Shown here: positions 9,010 through 16,885 of the stretch, one piece after another
Numbering within the stretch: the stretch's first letter is position 1
Layout: the number at the start of each line of letters is the position of its first letter
Virus record (IMG/VR): IMGVR_UViG_3300032242_000483
Coordinates: 1-45,477 of that record
Origin: a virus
Strand: one strand, 5' to 3'
DNA length: 45,477 bases
Position numbers and translations under genes: made by a program
The notes under the pieces: model-generated
Databases searched by the model: none
What the model was told of the DNA's origin: nothing
Seen by the model: only the letters and a program-made list of their open reading frames with translations

Positions 9010-11093
9010 TAGAACTTTCCATCCTGCTGGGCACGGTATCGCATATTGCCGATACGCCAGAAACTTCCAACGTCGCTGCTGCTGATTGCAATAGAAACCA
9101 AGCGGCCACGGAACCTTGGGGATACAAATTGGGTTGATTGCGTCAAATTGTACGGCCCATAAACAAGCGGCGTTTGCCCAGCATAGTCTGTAACATAAAA
9201 AGTTAACTGGACCTGAGCTGTTGGAGTTTGATATACAGTTGTACCACTTGCTGTGCCGCCGTAATAGCCCCACTTCATATCGGGCCATACCTGATCAACG
9301 AACATTTTTAGATCGGCCTCTGCGATCTCAAAGTATCCGGTTTGGAAGTTTGAAAGCATCGGAACATTGTTGACGCCGTTGGTGGCGGCATTCGTTGATG
9401 TTTCATGCTGGTAAATGTATTTGTCAGTGCCAGCCCCGATTGGCGGGCCAAGAACGCTCTCGTTGATCCAAGCTGTACGAGCAAGAGAGCCATAATCCCA
9501 TTGCTGTAAGACGATGTTATATTTTACGTAGGCATTAATTTCTCCCCCATTACCCTTCATGGGGTAATACCAAGCAACTTCACCAAATCGGCTATTGGCG
9601 GCTACACGGATTTTGTCGAGATTGGTAGTATCTAGGTCTTGGAAGATCACATCCCATACGGGGCATGGGATAGGCTGAACGCCGCCACCCGCAAGCATGT
9701 AAAACTGGCTTTGGCCCATCCAATAGACAACGCCATTGAGGGAGGCGGCCGCCTTACGGCCGATAAGACCGCAGCCCGTACCAATTTCGTTAAACTGGTA
9801 AACATAGGGCAGGCCAACGTACTGCATGGCCCAAAGCCCAAGATCCGTCCATACTAGCGTCTGCTGAGCCGCTTGAATGCACTGAACGATCTTAGACCCC
9901 TTGGGGATACGGTAAGACCCGGCTTGATTAGTGACGGTAGCAATCCACGTTGTGAAGTCGTTGACATCGCACCAACGGATCAAAAGCGGATCTTGAATAC
10001 CTGTGGATGTAGACCCCCATGCGACAATTTGTCTCTGGGGCATGGCTACGACTATGCCTGCGTTAACAGCCGGGGCATTAGTGATAATTGAAGCATTGCC
10101 AACCCCTCCAGTGGGAGACCATTCGTAAATTGGGCCATTTAGGGGGCACGAAATTAGGATTTGGCCCCAATTATCAAGGGTCCAATCAGTGGCAGTAATC
10201 GCAGACCCTGCTGTGGCTACAATGATGCCATTGCCATACCCGCCGTAACCATAAGCGTTTCCACCATAACCGTAAGGAGCTGCGGAAGGAGAAACACCGA
10301 TGTAATAGACATAGCGGGCATTCCCGCTATTGATGTTTTGATTGGTGACAGTTGAGGTTGCGGTCGTGTTGGCGGCGATTGTAAAATTGTTTACATCAAC
10401 AATCGCATTAACAGTGTAATTGCCAAATAGCGTAATTCCGCCAATGGCAGTTGAAATTATGATGGGAAATGTGCTTCCAACCGAGTAGCCGTGCCCTACT
10501 AAATTGACATTGACGTTTGAGCTAGCGCTTGTGGTGCTAAAGTTAACAATGGTAGCTGAAGCAGAGGTTGTTGCCGGAGCCGCGTTGCCAAAAGCATCAA
10601 CGGCATAAATTTTATATGTATTGGCCGAGGATGTTGGATTATAGCATTGATAAAGGCCAAACAGCACCAACCCGCCAACGGCTATCTGGGTTTGGATGTA
10701 AACGGTGTCGTAATTGGTGATATTGCTGCCTGTATCCGTAATAGTTACGACATTGCTTCCTATTGTTGTGCTAATGCTAACGGAAACATTATCCGTTTGG
10801 GTCCGTGGCGTAATGTCAAACGTGCCATTATTCAAAATGTAATTGAGCGAGGTTTCCGTCCCTACCGCCAAATAGGAATTGCTATTTGTATCTTCCCATG
10901 CCCACAGGGCGCGGATGTAGGAAGAAAATGGCCCAGCATAAGTTGTCCACCCACCCAGCTTCTGCACAAGCCCAACACCTTGCCGGTCAGGCACAAACCG
11001 AATCAAATCGCCAGACGAAATAGCCGCTTCGTTAAGGGCGGGGGTCCGGTTAACATCGACGCCCGGAATGAGCTTGAGCGATTGATGGGGCAT
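9009..11093 (-). CDS. Tail/neck protein resembling packaged-DNA stabilisation protein (gp10-like)
   Basis: This 694-aa beta-rich protein opens MPHQSLKLIPGVDVNRTPAL, then LIRFVPDRQGVGLVQKLGGW. I recognise this start from podovirus tail/head-completion proteins, and it is reminiscent of P22 gp10, which plugs the neck after packaging. The body holds repeated Ser/Thr/Asn-rich beta segments (residues about 90-260), a Gly/Tyr patch (YGYGGNAYGYGGYGNG) and a WAWED/WGSTSTGIQDPLLIRW type of propeller-like repeat. The end, RGRLVSIAISSSDVGSFWR followed by YRAQQDGKF, is typical of this class. It lies 3 bp after the adaptor-like gene at 11097-11834, the expected neighbour of a neck protein. Assignment to the gp10 family is by general resemblance and context only. 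Confidence 0.7.
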   Translation of the reverse strand: MPHQSLKLIPGVDVNRTPALNEAAISSGDLIRFVPDRQGVGLVQKLGGWTTYAGPFSSYIRALWAWEDTNSNSYLAVGTETSLNYILNNGTFDITPRTQTDNVSVSISTTIGSNVVTITDTGSNITNYDTVYIQTQIAVGGLVLFGLYQCYNPTSSANTYKIYAVDAFGNAAPATTSASATIVNFSTTSASSNVNVNLVGHGYSVGSTFPIIISTAIGGITLFGNYTVNAIVDVNNFTIAANTTATSTVTNQNINSGNARYVYYIGVSPSAAPYGYGGNAYGYGGYGNGIIVATAGSAITATDWTLDNWGQILISCPLNGPIYEWSPTGGVGNASIITNAPAVNAGIVVAMPQRQIVAWGSTSTGIQDPLLIRWCDVNDFTTWIATVTNQAGSYRIPKGSKIVQCIQAAQQTLVWTDLGLWAMQYVGLPYVYQFNEIGTGCGLIGRKAAASLNGVVYWMGQSQFYMLAGGGVQPIPCPVWDVIFQDLDTTNLDKIRVAANSRFGEVAWYYPMKGNGGEINAYVKYNIVLQQWDYGSLARTAWINESVLGPPIGAGTDKYIYQHETSTNAATNGVNNVPMLSNFQTGYFEIAEADLKMFVDQVWPDMKWGYYGGTASGTTVYQTPTAQVQLTFYVTDYAGQTPLVYGPYNLTQSTQFVSPRFRGRLVSIAISSSDVGSFWRIGNMRYRAQQDGKF

Positions 11094-11096
11094 CGT

Positions 11097-11834
11097 TTAG
11101 CCCCTTGTCGGCGAGGAAGCGACCGGCGGAGACATAGAAGCCCAGCCAGATGACTGGTATTTTTTGCGAGCTTCTTCGACCACAGCGCCTTTTAGCAACC
11201 CCTGATACTGGCTCTCGTAACTTTGCGCCATTGATGGATCGTCCGACATGCGGCCGAAATTGCGCTGGTAAGCCGAGATATAGATCAGCGACGCCATTAG
11301 GAAAACGTCAGGAAGATAAAGGCTGATAAAAGTTGTTGGATTGGTAGATGATAAACTTGCCGGACGATATGTGCCTACGATTTCAACGTAATATGTTTGA
11401 TCGGCGAAGGGTCCAACATAATAAGTATTGTCAATGAACGGGGCATAGTACATGGGCTGCCCAGTAGCGTTGGAGTCCCCATAAACCATGTCCAAATACT
11501 CTTTTGTGGTCGCCAAAAGAGGGTTTCGGACATTATTGTCGCCCGACGAAGAGCCTGCCGGGGTGATCAAATTGATCTGCTGGCTAACCACAAGGGTTCC
11601 CTGCGGAATATTGATCTGACGGCTACCAGCAGTTACTGCGTATCCCGTTATAGATGTAGTCGTAAACAGAAAATCAATGTCACGATACATGCGGTTTTCC
11701 GCATATGTGATCATTGCAGGCAGAATTGCGAGGAAATTTGTGTCTGTCTGGTCCACAACAGCCATTTCAGCCATTTGCTGAATATAGCTCATGGTTCCTG
11801 CAACAGTGCCGCTATACGAGAGCCCGGTAGTCAA
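11097..11834 (-). CDS. Head-tail adaptor-like protein
   Basis: This is a 245-aa protein with a mainly helical N-terminus: SYIQQMAEMAV, then FLAILPAMITYAENRMYRDI. The YAENRMYRDIDFL pattern is shared by a family of phage connector/adaptor proteins that sit between portal and tail. The middle is beta-rich (TAGSRQINIPQGTLVVSQQI), followed by helices with YLPDVFLMASLIYISAYQRNFG and a C-terminal EARKKYQSSGW. In the T7/P22 comparison such proteins form a ring under the portal. It directly precedes the gp10-like gene with a 3-bp gap and follows the lysis cassette. A second gp4/adaptor-like gene lies at 21815-22504, so which one docks to the portal is not clear. Confidence 0.72.
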   Translation of the reverse strand: MTTGLSYSGTVAGTMSYIQQMAEMAVVDQTDTNFLAILPAMITYAENRMYRDIDFLFTTTSITGYAVTAGSRQINIPQGTLVVSQQINLITPAGSSSGDNNVRNPLLATTKEYLDMVYGDSNATGQPMYYAPFIDNTYYVGPFADQTYYVEIVGTYRPASLSSTNPTTFISLYLPDVFLMASLIYISAYQRNFGRMSDDPSMAQSYESQYQGLLKGAVVEEARKKYQSSGWASMSPPVASSPTRG

Positions 11835-11867
11835 TGCCCTAACTCCTGTGTAACGGCACTATAACAC

Positions 11868-12065
11868 TTATTTCAAACCTTCGCACCATCCCTCGCGGCG
11901 CGCATTATTGATCTTCACTTCAATAATGGTTCCGGTTGTATCCTTGGATGACCAAGAAACGTCTTTCCAAACACTACAGACTGACCCGTTAGTCTCTTTT
12001 GTGGCCATCAGACTTGAGCAGCCCGTCAGCGGAAGTATCAACAGTATCGCCAGCATTGATCGCAT
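11868..12065 (-). CDS. o-spanin (Rz1-like outer-membrane lipoprotein)
   Basis: This is a 65-aa lipoprotein. It starts MRSMLAILLILPLTGCSS, a signal peptide ending in lipobox LTGC with Cys16 as the predicted lipidated residue. The Asn/Asp context after it (SSLMATKE) gives no clear inner-membrane retention signal. The ATG at 12065 has an AGGAGA ribosome site 7 bases upstream. The first 77 bases overlap, in another frame, the end of the i-spanin gene at 11989-12222, which is the classic Rz/Rz1 overlapping arrangement. The length is close to lambda Rz1 (60 aa). With the i-spanin it would bridge inner and outer membranes and fuse them at the last step of lysis. A Gram-negative host is implied. Confidence 0.82.
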   Translation of the reverse strand: MRSMLAILLILPLTGCSSLMATKETNGSVCSVWKDVSWSSKDTTGTIIEVKINNARREGWCEGLK

Positions 12066-12222
12066 TTTGAGTTCTCCTGAGTATGTCTTCAGTTGCTGCC
12101 GCCTCAACTTCAGCCTGAGCGTCAGACCTAATTTTGAAGTAGACAAAGCTAGTTAGCACAACTGCTAACACTGCAAAAACAAGATACCGTCCCAAGGGTG
12201 TGAAAAGAAGGCTAAACACCAT
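11989..12222 (-). CDS. i-spanin (Rz-like inner-membrane protein)
   Basis: This is a 77-aa protein with one N-terminal membrane segment, LVFAVLAVVLTSFVYF (residues about 14-29), followed by a charged, helical periplasmic part (KIRSDAQAEVEAAATEDILRR). That matches the N-in, C-out topology of Rz proteins, though it is shorter than lambda Rz (153 aa). The longer open frame reaching 12483 is rejected. Its extra part lies wholly over the endolysin gene, whereas ATG 12222 has a GGAGG site directly upstream and overlaps the endolysin stop by 11 bases. The o-spanin gene starts inside this one. Identification rests on topology, size and the Rz/Rz1 nesting. Confidence 0.78.
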   Translation of the reverse strand: MVFSLLFTPLGRYLVFAVLAVVLTSFVYFKIRSDAQAEVEAAATEDILRRTQNAINAGDTVDTSADGLLKSDGHKRD

Positions 12223-12970
12223 TTTCCTCCATGTGTTTTTTGCGCCAGTACCAGATGGCAGCAGCGAGGCCAATGACTCCAAGCATAACCACAAAATTAA
12301 CATTGCTAAATAAACTAGCAAACTGAGTTGCAGTATCAGTTGCGTCTTGCGCTTGCGCAGCGACTTCTTTAGCAGCGCCAAGCCCGCCAAGCCCTGCCGT
12401 AAGTAGCGCCGCGTTACCTTGTTTACTGTCCGCCATTGTTCGTACAGGTACAGGATCGGGATCGGTGCGTTGTTCATGTTCATCGGGCGATGGTTCCTCA
12501 GATTGTTCAGTTGTTTCTACGTGTTCTCCATTTACCCACCAATTGGCTTCGGCATGCCTGCGGCGGACTAATCCGGGGAGAATTTTACCGCCCCCCTTTG
12601 TCCATTTCATGAGTTCCGCAGGAACGCTATTAAACGATGCGGAGTTAACCTTTTTTAACAAAGTTGATGAACGCAGGTTTCCTTCACCAGCATTGTAAGC
12701 AAAGTCTACAAGAACATCAAACTGGTGTTGATTGAGGGGCTGGTGCATCATTCCATGCACGGCTGTCTCATATTTAACCAAATCACGCCGAAGAATGTCT
12801 TCAGCTTGTTTTTGCGTAATTGTCATGCCATCGGTTACGGCAGGAGCGCCAGCGGCGGATGTATGGCCATAGCCAATCGTGCAAATGCCCGCTGGACAAC
12901 GATAAGCCTTTAGCTTGCACCCCTCAAAGGGTTTAAGCAGGGCATCAATTCCTTCTTGGCTCATTTGCAT
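12212..12970 (-). CDS. Endolysin: GH24 lysozyme with C-terminal membrane segment
   Basis: This is a 252-aa muramidase that cleaves the MurNAc-GlcNAc bond. The T4-lysozyme-type triad is visible with exact family spacing: Glu16 (PFEG), Cys25 (YRCPAG) and Thr31 (TIGYGHT), i.e. E-8x-C-5x-T. Cys in place of Asp is a known variant of GH24. The domain runs to about residue 150 (GLVRRRHAEANWW). An acidic linker follows (EQSEEPSPDEHEQRTDPDP). Near the C-terminus a hydrophobic segment FVVMLGVIGLAAAIWYW is followed by RKK, which predicts membrane anchoring. The start ATG at 12970 has an AGGAG site; the frame extends upstream but without a ribosome site. It sits after the holin-region genes and overlaps the i-spanin. 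Confidence 0.9.
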   Translation of the reverse strand: MQMSQEGIDALLKPFEGCKLKAYRCPAGICTIGYGHTSAAGAPAVTDGMTITQKQAEDILRRDLVKYETAVHGMMHQPLNQHQFDVLVDFAYNAGEGNLRSSTLLKKVNSASFNSVPAELMKWTKGGGKILPGLVRRRHAEANWWVNGEHVETTEQSEEPSPDEHEQRTDPDPVPVRTMADSKQGNAALLTAGLGGLGAAKEVAAQAQDATDTATQFASLFSNVNFVVMLGVIGLAAAIWYWRKKHMEENGV

Positions 12971-12980
12971 AGCAATACTC

Positions 12981-13463
12981 CTAGTGGGTGAGGGCAATGG
13001 TTCCGAGCAGTATGCAGGAAACCATGACAATAAAAAGCAGGATACCTGAACCCCACACGGCGACATCGTGCATTACAGCCTCCTGTTCCTTCTCGGCTTG
13101 AAGAGCAGCCGCTTTCTGTTCCTTTTTGATCCTAGTTGTCGCAGCAACAACTTGATCCCAAGCAACAATCCCAAATTCGCCGATGAAGTGGTTTTTCAAG
13201 TCGGCCATCATTTGGTCAGCTTCAGCCTTGGCAGCATATGCCTCCATTGCCATCTGTTCAGCAGACTTGCCAGAAATGAGGCTCCCTCTAGGGGGCGATG
13301 CCGCAATACGGGTAAGATGCGCTACACTATCAAACAGCGAACCAAGATCGCCCGCCATTCCCTGCAATTCTTTACCAACAGCTATTCCAGCTTTTACAGC
13401 CTCGTAGCTGCCCTTCGCCAGCGCGAGGATTGTAAGCGGGTCCACTAGTTGCCTTTCTGCCAT
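12981..13463 (-). CDS. Lysis-region membrane protein, unknown function
   Basis: This is a 160-aa protein. The N-terminal part (LTILALAKGSYEAVKAGIAV, then GKELQGMAGDLGSLFDSV) looks amphipathic-helical. The middle is a charged helix with KAEADQMMADLKNHFIGEFG and AWDQVVAATTRIKKEQ. A C-terminal membrane segment, GILLFIVMVSCILLGTIAL, covers residues about 140-158. I recall similarly patterned proteins next to lysozyme genes in marine podo- and myoviruses, but know no function. The longer frame to 13535 is not preferred: ATG 13463 overlaps the end of the 58-aa holin gene by 19 bases, which fits coupled translation, though no strong ribosome site is seen. It lies 10 bp before the endolysin gene. A role in lysis or its timing is inferred from context. 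Confidence 0.65.
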   Translation of the reverse strand: MAERQLVDPLTILALAKGSYEAVKAGIAVGKELQGMAGDLGSLFDSVAHLTRIAASPPRGSLISGKSAEQMAMEAYAAKAEADQMMADLKNHFIGEFGIVAWDQVVAATTRIKKEQKAAALQAEKEQEAVMHDVAVWGSGILLFIVMVSCILLGTIALTH

Positions 13464-13621
13464 TCGCGGTACATCATAATCAATCTGATGATACCGATAG
13501 CCAAACCAACCAATGTTAGCGCCAGCGAAGCCCATTCATTAAGCCCGACAGCCCACCAAGGCAGCGTGATGGCGCTAGCCGCGACTACTCCATCAATAGC
13601 TACCTTGTGGTCATTCATCAT
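13445..13621 (-). CDS. Putative holin, 58 aa
   Basis: This small gene encodes MMNDHKVAIDGVVAASAITL and continues through PWWAVGLNEWASLALTLVG to a charged end, MMYREWQKGN. It has two hydrophobic stretches, residues about 9-29 and 32-50, with a short charged N-terminus and a basic C-terminus, as in small phage holins. Start ATG ATG at 13621 follows an AAGGAA ribosome site. Its stop lies inside the next gene (overlap 19 bases), and the endolysin and spanins follow, so position strongly supports a holin or pinholin that permeabilises the inner membrane. It is 58 aa long and easily missed by length cut-offs. Family membership was not checked. Confidence 0.72.
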   Translation of the reverse strand: MMNDHKVAIDGVVAASAITLPWWAVGLNEWASLALTLVGLAIGIIRLIMMYREWQKGN

Positions 13622-13629
13622 GACATTCC

Positions 13630-14076
13630 TTATGGCTTAACGGGCCATGTTACAGTCCAAGGGAAACCATCTGACTTCGTGACATCACGCAAGCCCTGAC
13701 GGTAAGTTACCCACGGCGTTTTATCGCCGGGCGCGTCGGCAAGCTGCGTCCAATCACAGTCTGCAAGGCGCTTATTGCGGTCATCACGAATTGCCTGAGC
13801 CTGCCGCGCGTCATGGGCCGCAATGGCATCAGCGTCCATATCAACTAAGCTGTACTTGGTATGCCACTGGCCGTTAATCTGCTCGACGCCGTTACGGTAG
13901 ACAACCTGATAACGTCCAGCGTCAGGCTGCGGCCCTTCAAGAACCGGATCAGCGCCAAGTTCATTTAGAATTTCGACAGTTGTCTGGTCCCAAGATGCGC
14001 CAGTTGTGTCAGCTTGAAAGGAGCGAAACTCACTCTCCAACATGACTGCGCCAGTGGCACGGATACGGATTTCCAT
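13630..14076 (-). CDS. Phage tail assembly chaperone-like protein
   Basis: This is a 148-aa protein. The C-terminal part carries the pattern RNKRLADCDWTQLADAPG, then WVTYRQGLRDV and FPWTVTWPVKP. I recognise this from tail-assembly-chaperone / XkdW-like domains, where a DW-Q and an YRQxLRD core precede a WP terminus. The N-terminal part (residues 1-70) is a small mixed domain with VLEGPQPDAGRYQVVYRN. It lies between the DUF7483-like fibre gene and the holin, a usual place for a fibre-assembly factor at the end of the fibre cluster. It may help the upstream fibre fold, or be part of the fibre tip; the sequence does not decide. Confidence 0.75.
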   Translation of the reverse strand: MEIRIRATGAVMLESEFRSFQADTTGASWDQTTVEILNELGADPVLEGPQPDAGRYQVVYRNGVEQINGQWHTKYSLVDMDADAIAAHDARQAQAIRDDRNKRLADCDWTQLADAPGDKTPWVTYRQGLRDVTKSDGFPWTVTWPVKP

Positions 14077-14087
14077 TGTTGTTCTCC

Positions 14088-16046
14088 TTATGCGATGGCG
14101 AGGAAGATGTAGGTGCCGCCGGAAGCGTTGATACCTGCGACAGTGCTGACGATCTGGAAGCCGACGCTAGTGGTATAGACGCTGTTGGCGTTTACTTGGG
14201 CGGCGGTGCTGTTGAGTAATAGTGATGGATCGGTGCCAGATACCATTCCACGAGCCGTGTCCCAAACATACCAATCGCCTGTTGTATCGGTACGTTTTAT
14301 CATCACAAAACGAGCACCACCAGTAAACCCACAATCTATTGTTTGTGTTGCGCCAATACCTGAGTATGAACCAACTTTGCTTACGCCGGGGCATGTAGCA
14401 AATAGGTACGCCACATAAGTTTGTGTGGAAGCATTAACTGTTGTGTCTGTTCCAATAGAGAAAACCGACGATGTTGGCGTCGTGTTATTCCACCGAGTTG
14501 ACCCAGTTGCCACAGCATTGGTTGCGTTCAAAACCAAATACTGAGTATTGCCAAGAGAAGCCGCATAAACTTGCCAATTGTTTGCGGCAGATCGTTCTTT
14601 AACAATCATCAATTCAGGGATCACGCCAAGATTATGGGTTTGCGTTGTTGCGCTTCCGGTCCCTGTGTAACAAACTTCATCAAAAAAATTGGGGGCACGG
14701 GCAAAAGCTAAAACAATATCATTAGAGTTTGTGTTTTGTTGCAAGAAACCGTTTTGGATAGTTACTGATCCAGTAAAAGCTACACGGGTGCCACTGGCAG
14801 TTTCAGAGCTTGCTCCGTCTGTAGTTAGAGTTTGTTGATTTGTAGAATTATCAGAGCCTCGCAATCTATCTAAAACAAAATTACTTCCATTTGCAGCAGC
14901 ATTTACCTTATTGATTACCGCATCAACAACAAATCCTGTATTCGTCACAGTTGTTCCGCTAAATGTTTGATATACAGGGCTAAATACACTTGTTCCTGTA
15001 GTCGGCGTAGCCATAGGCCCGCGCCGGATGGCTATGTAAATGTAAGTGCTTGTTGCCACCAAAGTAGGAGCAACAAACCCAGTTGCGGTAGGATTTCCAC
15101 CGCCCAACGTCGATTCGGCTGCTGATGTATTGGGCTGTAAATACGCATCTGAATTAGCCACGCTCCAGCCGCGCATTGTATCAAGCAACAACCAGCCATA
15201 AGTTGCAGAAGCAGTTGACTCTTTAATAAGAACCCATTGGGGCTCATATCCCAAAGTTACAGTGGCGTTTCCTGACCCGTCTGTCGTATACGACCCACAG
15301 GTAATCACATTATCTGTGCCAGCATTGCCAAATCCGCCTGCATTGGAAGCAAAAAGATAGGCAACGTATGTCCCGCCAGACGCATTGACGGAAGCATCCG
15401 TTCCTACGCTAAAAACAGAAGATGTGGGGGCAGTACTATTCCAAACTGTTGGAGAAGATGACTGCGTTACATCTAAGTTAAGTTGAAGACTGTAAGCAGC
15501 AGATGTTAACCCACTATGGTAAACTTGCCAATTCGCAACCGAATCTGTGCGCTTGACCATAATACACCCCGGCGCTGAACCAAGGTTATGCGCGATTGTG
15601 CGATTAGACCCTGTGCCGGTGTAGGTCACAATGTCAAAGAACTTTGCTTGCTTACGAAAGGTCCACGAGGCGTAGTTGTCGGGACTGACGTTAACACTTC
15701 CATTGAGAGTGTCTAGTCCAAGGGAAAAACCGTTTGCGTTGAAAGATGTCAACGCCAGTGGATCATTTGATATAGATGAGGCTTGATTTGATCTTAAAAA
15801 ATTACCAGCGCCATTTACTGTATCATTTAAATAATGAATAGTTACATTGGTTCTATCTTTAATCCAGACTAATCCGCCCTTGCCAGATAAATTTATTCCG
15901 TTTGCAATTGACTGCCCAGCCGTAAATCCCGTCCCCGTATAAAGGTACGTCGAAAACACATTTTCAATGTAATTTTTCGCGCCAGAACTCGCACCAAAGC
16001 CGTATGCCCTAGCCGCCAATGTACCTTCTGTAATAACTGTCGGCAT
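14088..16046 (-). CDS. Tail fibre protein with repeated DUF7483-like modules
   Basis: This 652-aa protein is built from repeated beta-rich modules. A typical module reads FFDIVTYTGTGSNRTIAHNL, then GSAPGCIMVKRTDSVANWQV, WNSTAPTSSVFSVG and TYVAYLF. It is seen near residues 135-240, again near 465-560 (FFDEVCYTGTGSATTQTHNL), and with a degenerate third copy at the C-terminus (VMIKRTDTTGDWYVWDTARG). A middle module, VTLGYEPQWVLIKESTASATYGW, belongs to the same type. This is the pattern of DUF7483-type phage structural proteins, likely fibre or spike components exposed to the host surface. It is followed by the tail-assembly-chaperone-like gene and preceded by four small fibre-associated genes. 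Confidence 0.78.
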   Translation of the reverse strand: MPTVITEGTLAARAYGFGASSGAKNYIENVFSTYLYTGTGFTAGQSIANGINLSGKGGLVWIKDRTNVTIHYLNDTVNGAGNFLRSNQASSISNDPLALTSFNANGFSLGLDTLNGSVNVSPDNYASWTFRKQAKFFDIVTYTGTGSNRTIAHNLGSAPGCIMVKRTDSVANWQVYHSGLTSAAYSLQLNLDVTQSSSPTVWNSTAPTSSVFSVGTDASVNASGGTYVAYLFASNAGGFGNAGTDNVITCGSYTTDGSGNATVTLGYEPQWVLIKESTASATYGWLLLDTMRGWSVANSDAYLQPNTSAAESTLGGGNPTATGFVAPTLVATSTYIYIAIRRGPMATPTTGTSVFSPVYQTFSGTTVTNTGFVVDAVINKVNAAANGSNFVLDRLRGSDNSTNQQTLTTDGASSETASGTRVAFTGSVTIQNGFLQQNTNSNDIVLAFARAPNFFDEVCYTGTGSATTQTHNLGVIPELMIVKERSAANNWQVYAASLGNTQYLVLNATNAVATGSTRWNNTTPTSSVFSIGTDTTVNASTQTYVAYLFATCPGVSKVGSYSGIGATQTIDCGFTGGARFVMIKRTDTTGDWYVWDTARGMVSGTDPSLLLNSTAAQVNANSVYTTSVGFQIVSTVAGINASGGTYIFLAIA

Positions 16047-16055
16047 GGGCTATCC

Positions 16056-16514
16056 TCACGCGAATTTGGTTAGAGATGCAAAGATTGTGTAAGCCGCGCT
16101 GCCTGTCTTCACAATGGTGTAGGTGTAAATGTCAACGCTAGACGCATCACCCGCCGATGGCGCAGTACCGCCTTGCCATTTGGGGGTGACAGACGTGCCA
16201 TCTACAGTCACCGCATTATTGTAGTACGCAGTGCTACCCTGCGTAACAAGGAATGCCATTGTCAAAGATTGCCCCGTAGCCATCATTGTGTTCAGCGATG
16301 TCGTGCTATTGCCACGGAAGTTAACCGTCCAGTTGGCGGACGCATTTGTCGTGTAGTACAGAACGGACTGGGTGATCACATCAAAGTTGATCGTCCCCGT
16401 CGCCGCAGTAGCCGATACCGTTGCAACTTCACCGATATTGGGGATGTTCATAACCGGAGCATTTACCGTTCCGGCATACTCCGCCAAGATGGATAAATTG
16501 CGTGGGATCGTCAT
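16056..16514 (-). CDS. Small tail-fibre-associated beta protein
   Basis: This 152-aa beta-rich protein opens MTIPRNLSILAEYAGTVNAP. It contains ITQSVLYYTTNASANWTVNF, GQSLTMAFLVTQGSTAYY and PKWQGGTAPSAGDASSVDIY, ending TIFASLTKFA. I have seen this arrangement in structural proteins of marine T4-like and podo-type phages, usually beside fibre genes; no enzymatic function is known to me. It overlaps the stop of the upstream gene by 4 bases (ATGA), so the two are probably translated together. A fibre-tip or adhesin component is the likely role, by context only. Confidence 0.72.
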   Translation of the reverse strand: MTIPRNLSILAEYAGTVNAPVMNIPNIGEVATVSATAATGTINFDVITQSVLYYTTNASANWTVNFRGNSTTSLNTMMATGQSLTMAFLVTQGSTAYYNNAVTVDGTSVTPKWQGGTAPSAGDASSVDIYTYTIVKTGSAAYTIFASLTKFA

Positions 16515-16885
16515 TGGACATCCTCAACCAGTTTCCAAGATGTTGTAGGCTCATCCCACACATAACGCTTGCCATCAGTCGGATAAGCAACCGGCGGCTC
16601 CCAGAGCCATGCCGTTTGGCTCAACGTCCATGACGGAAACGGCTGGGGAGCGTAGAACACATCGTGCGTGGCATCGTATGTGTACCCGATACCAGCATAG
16701 TTACCACGCAGTGCTACGCCACCATCTGGCTGGCCGTCATTGCCGTAATGCACTCCGCCACGGGTATTGTAGCTGGTCTGTAGCCACTGACCGGGTGAGC
16801 TATCCACGAACGTGTTGAAGAAATCAAGCTCAGCGACGATGACTTGGATGACTTTACCATCGCAGACTTTTGCAAAATGGCTCAT
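16511..16885 (-). CDS. Conserved fibre-region protein (MSHFAKV family)
   Basis: This is a 124-aa protein. The start MSHFAKVCDGKVIQVIVAE, then PGQWLQTSYNTRGGVHYGND and LRGNYAGIGYTYD, and the end FPSWTLSQTAWLWEPPVAYP followed by RYVWDE form a pattern well conserved among cyanophage and other marine myovirus proteins, where it is often found near fibre genes. The regular aromatic-rich end suggests a small beta fold. No function is established that I know of. It sits between the Gly-rich fibre gene and the 152-aa gene, with 4-base ATGA overlaps on both sides, which argues for a strict translational chain and related stoichiometry. Confidence 0.8.
   Translation of the reverse strand: MSHFAKVCDGKVIQVIVAELDFFNTFVDSSPGQWLQTSYNTRGGVHYGNDGQPDGGVALRGNYAGIGYTYDATHDVFYAPQPFPSWTLSQTAWLWEPPVAYPTDGKRYVWDEPTTSWKLVEDVQ

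Noticed and set aside
8659-9288. 209-aa form of the small late protein
   Set aside because: The extension lies inside the gp10-like gene; TAATG coupling at 9009 supports the 116-aa form.
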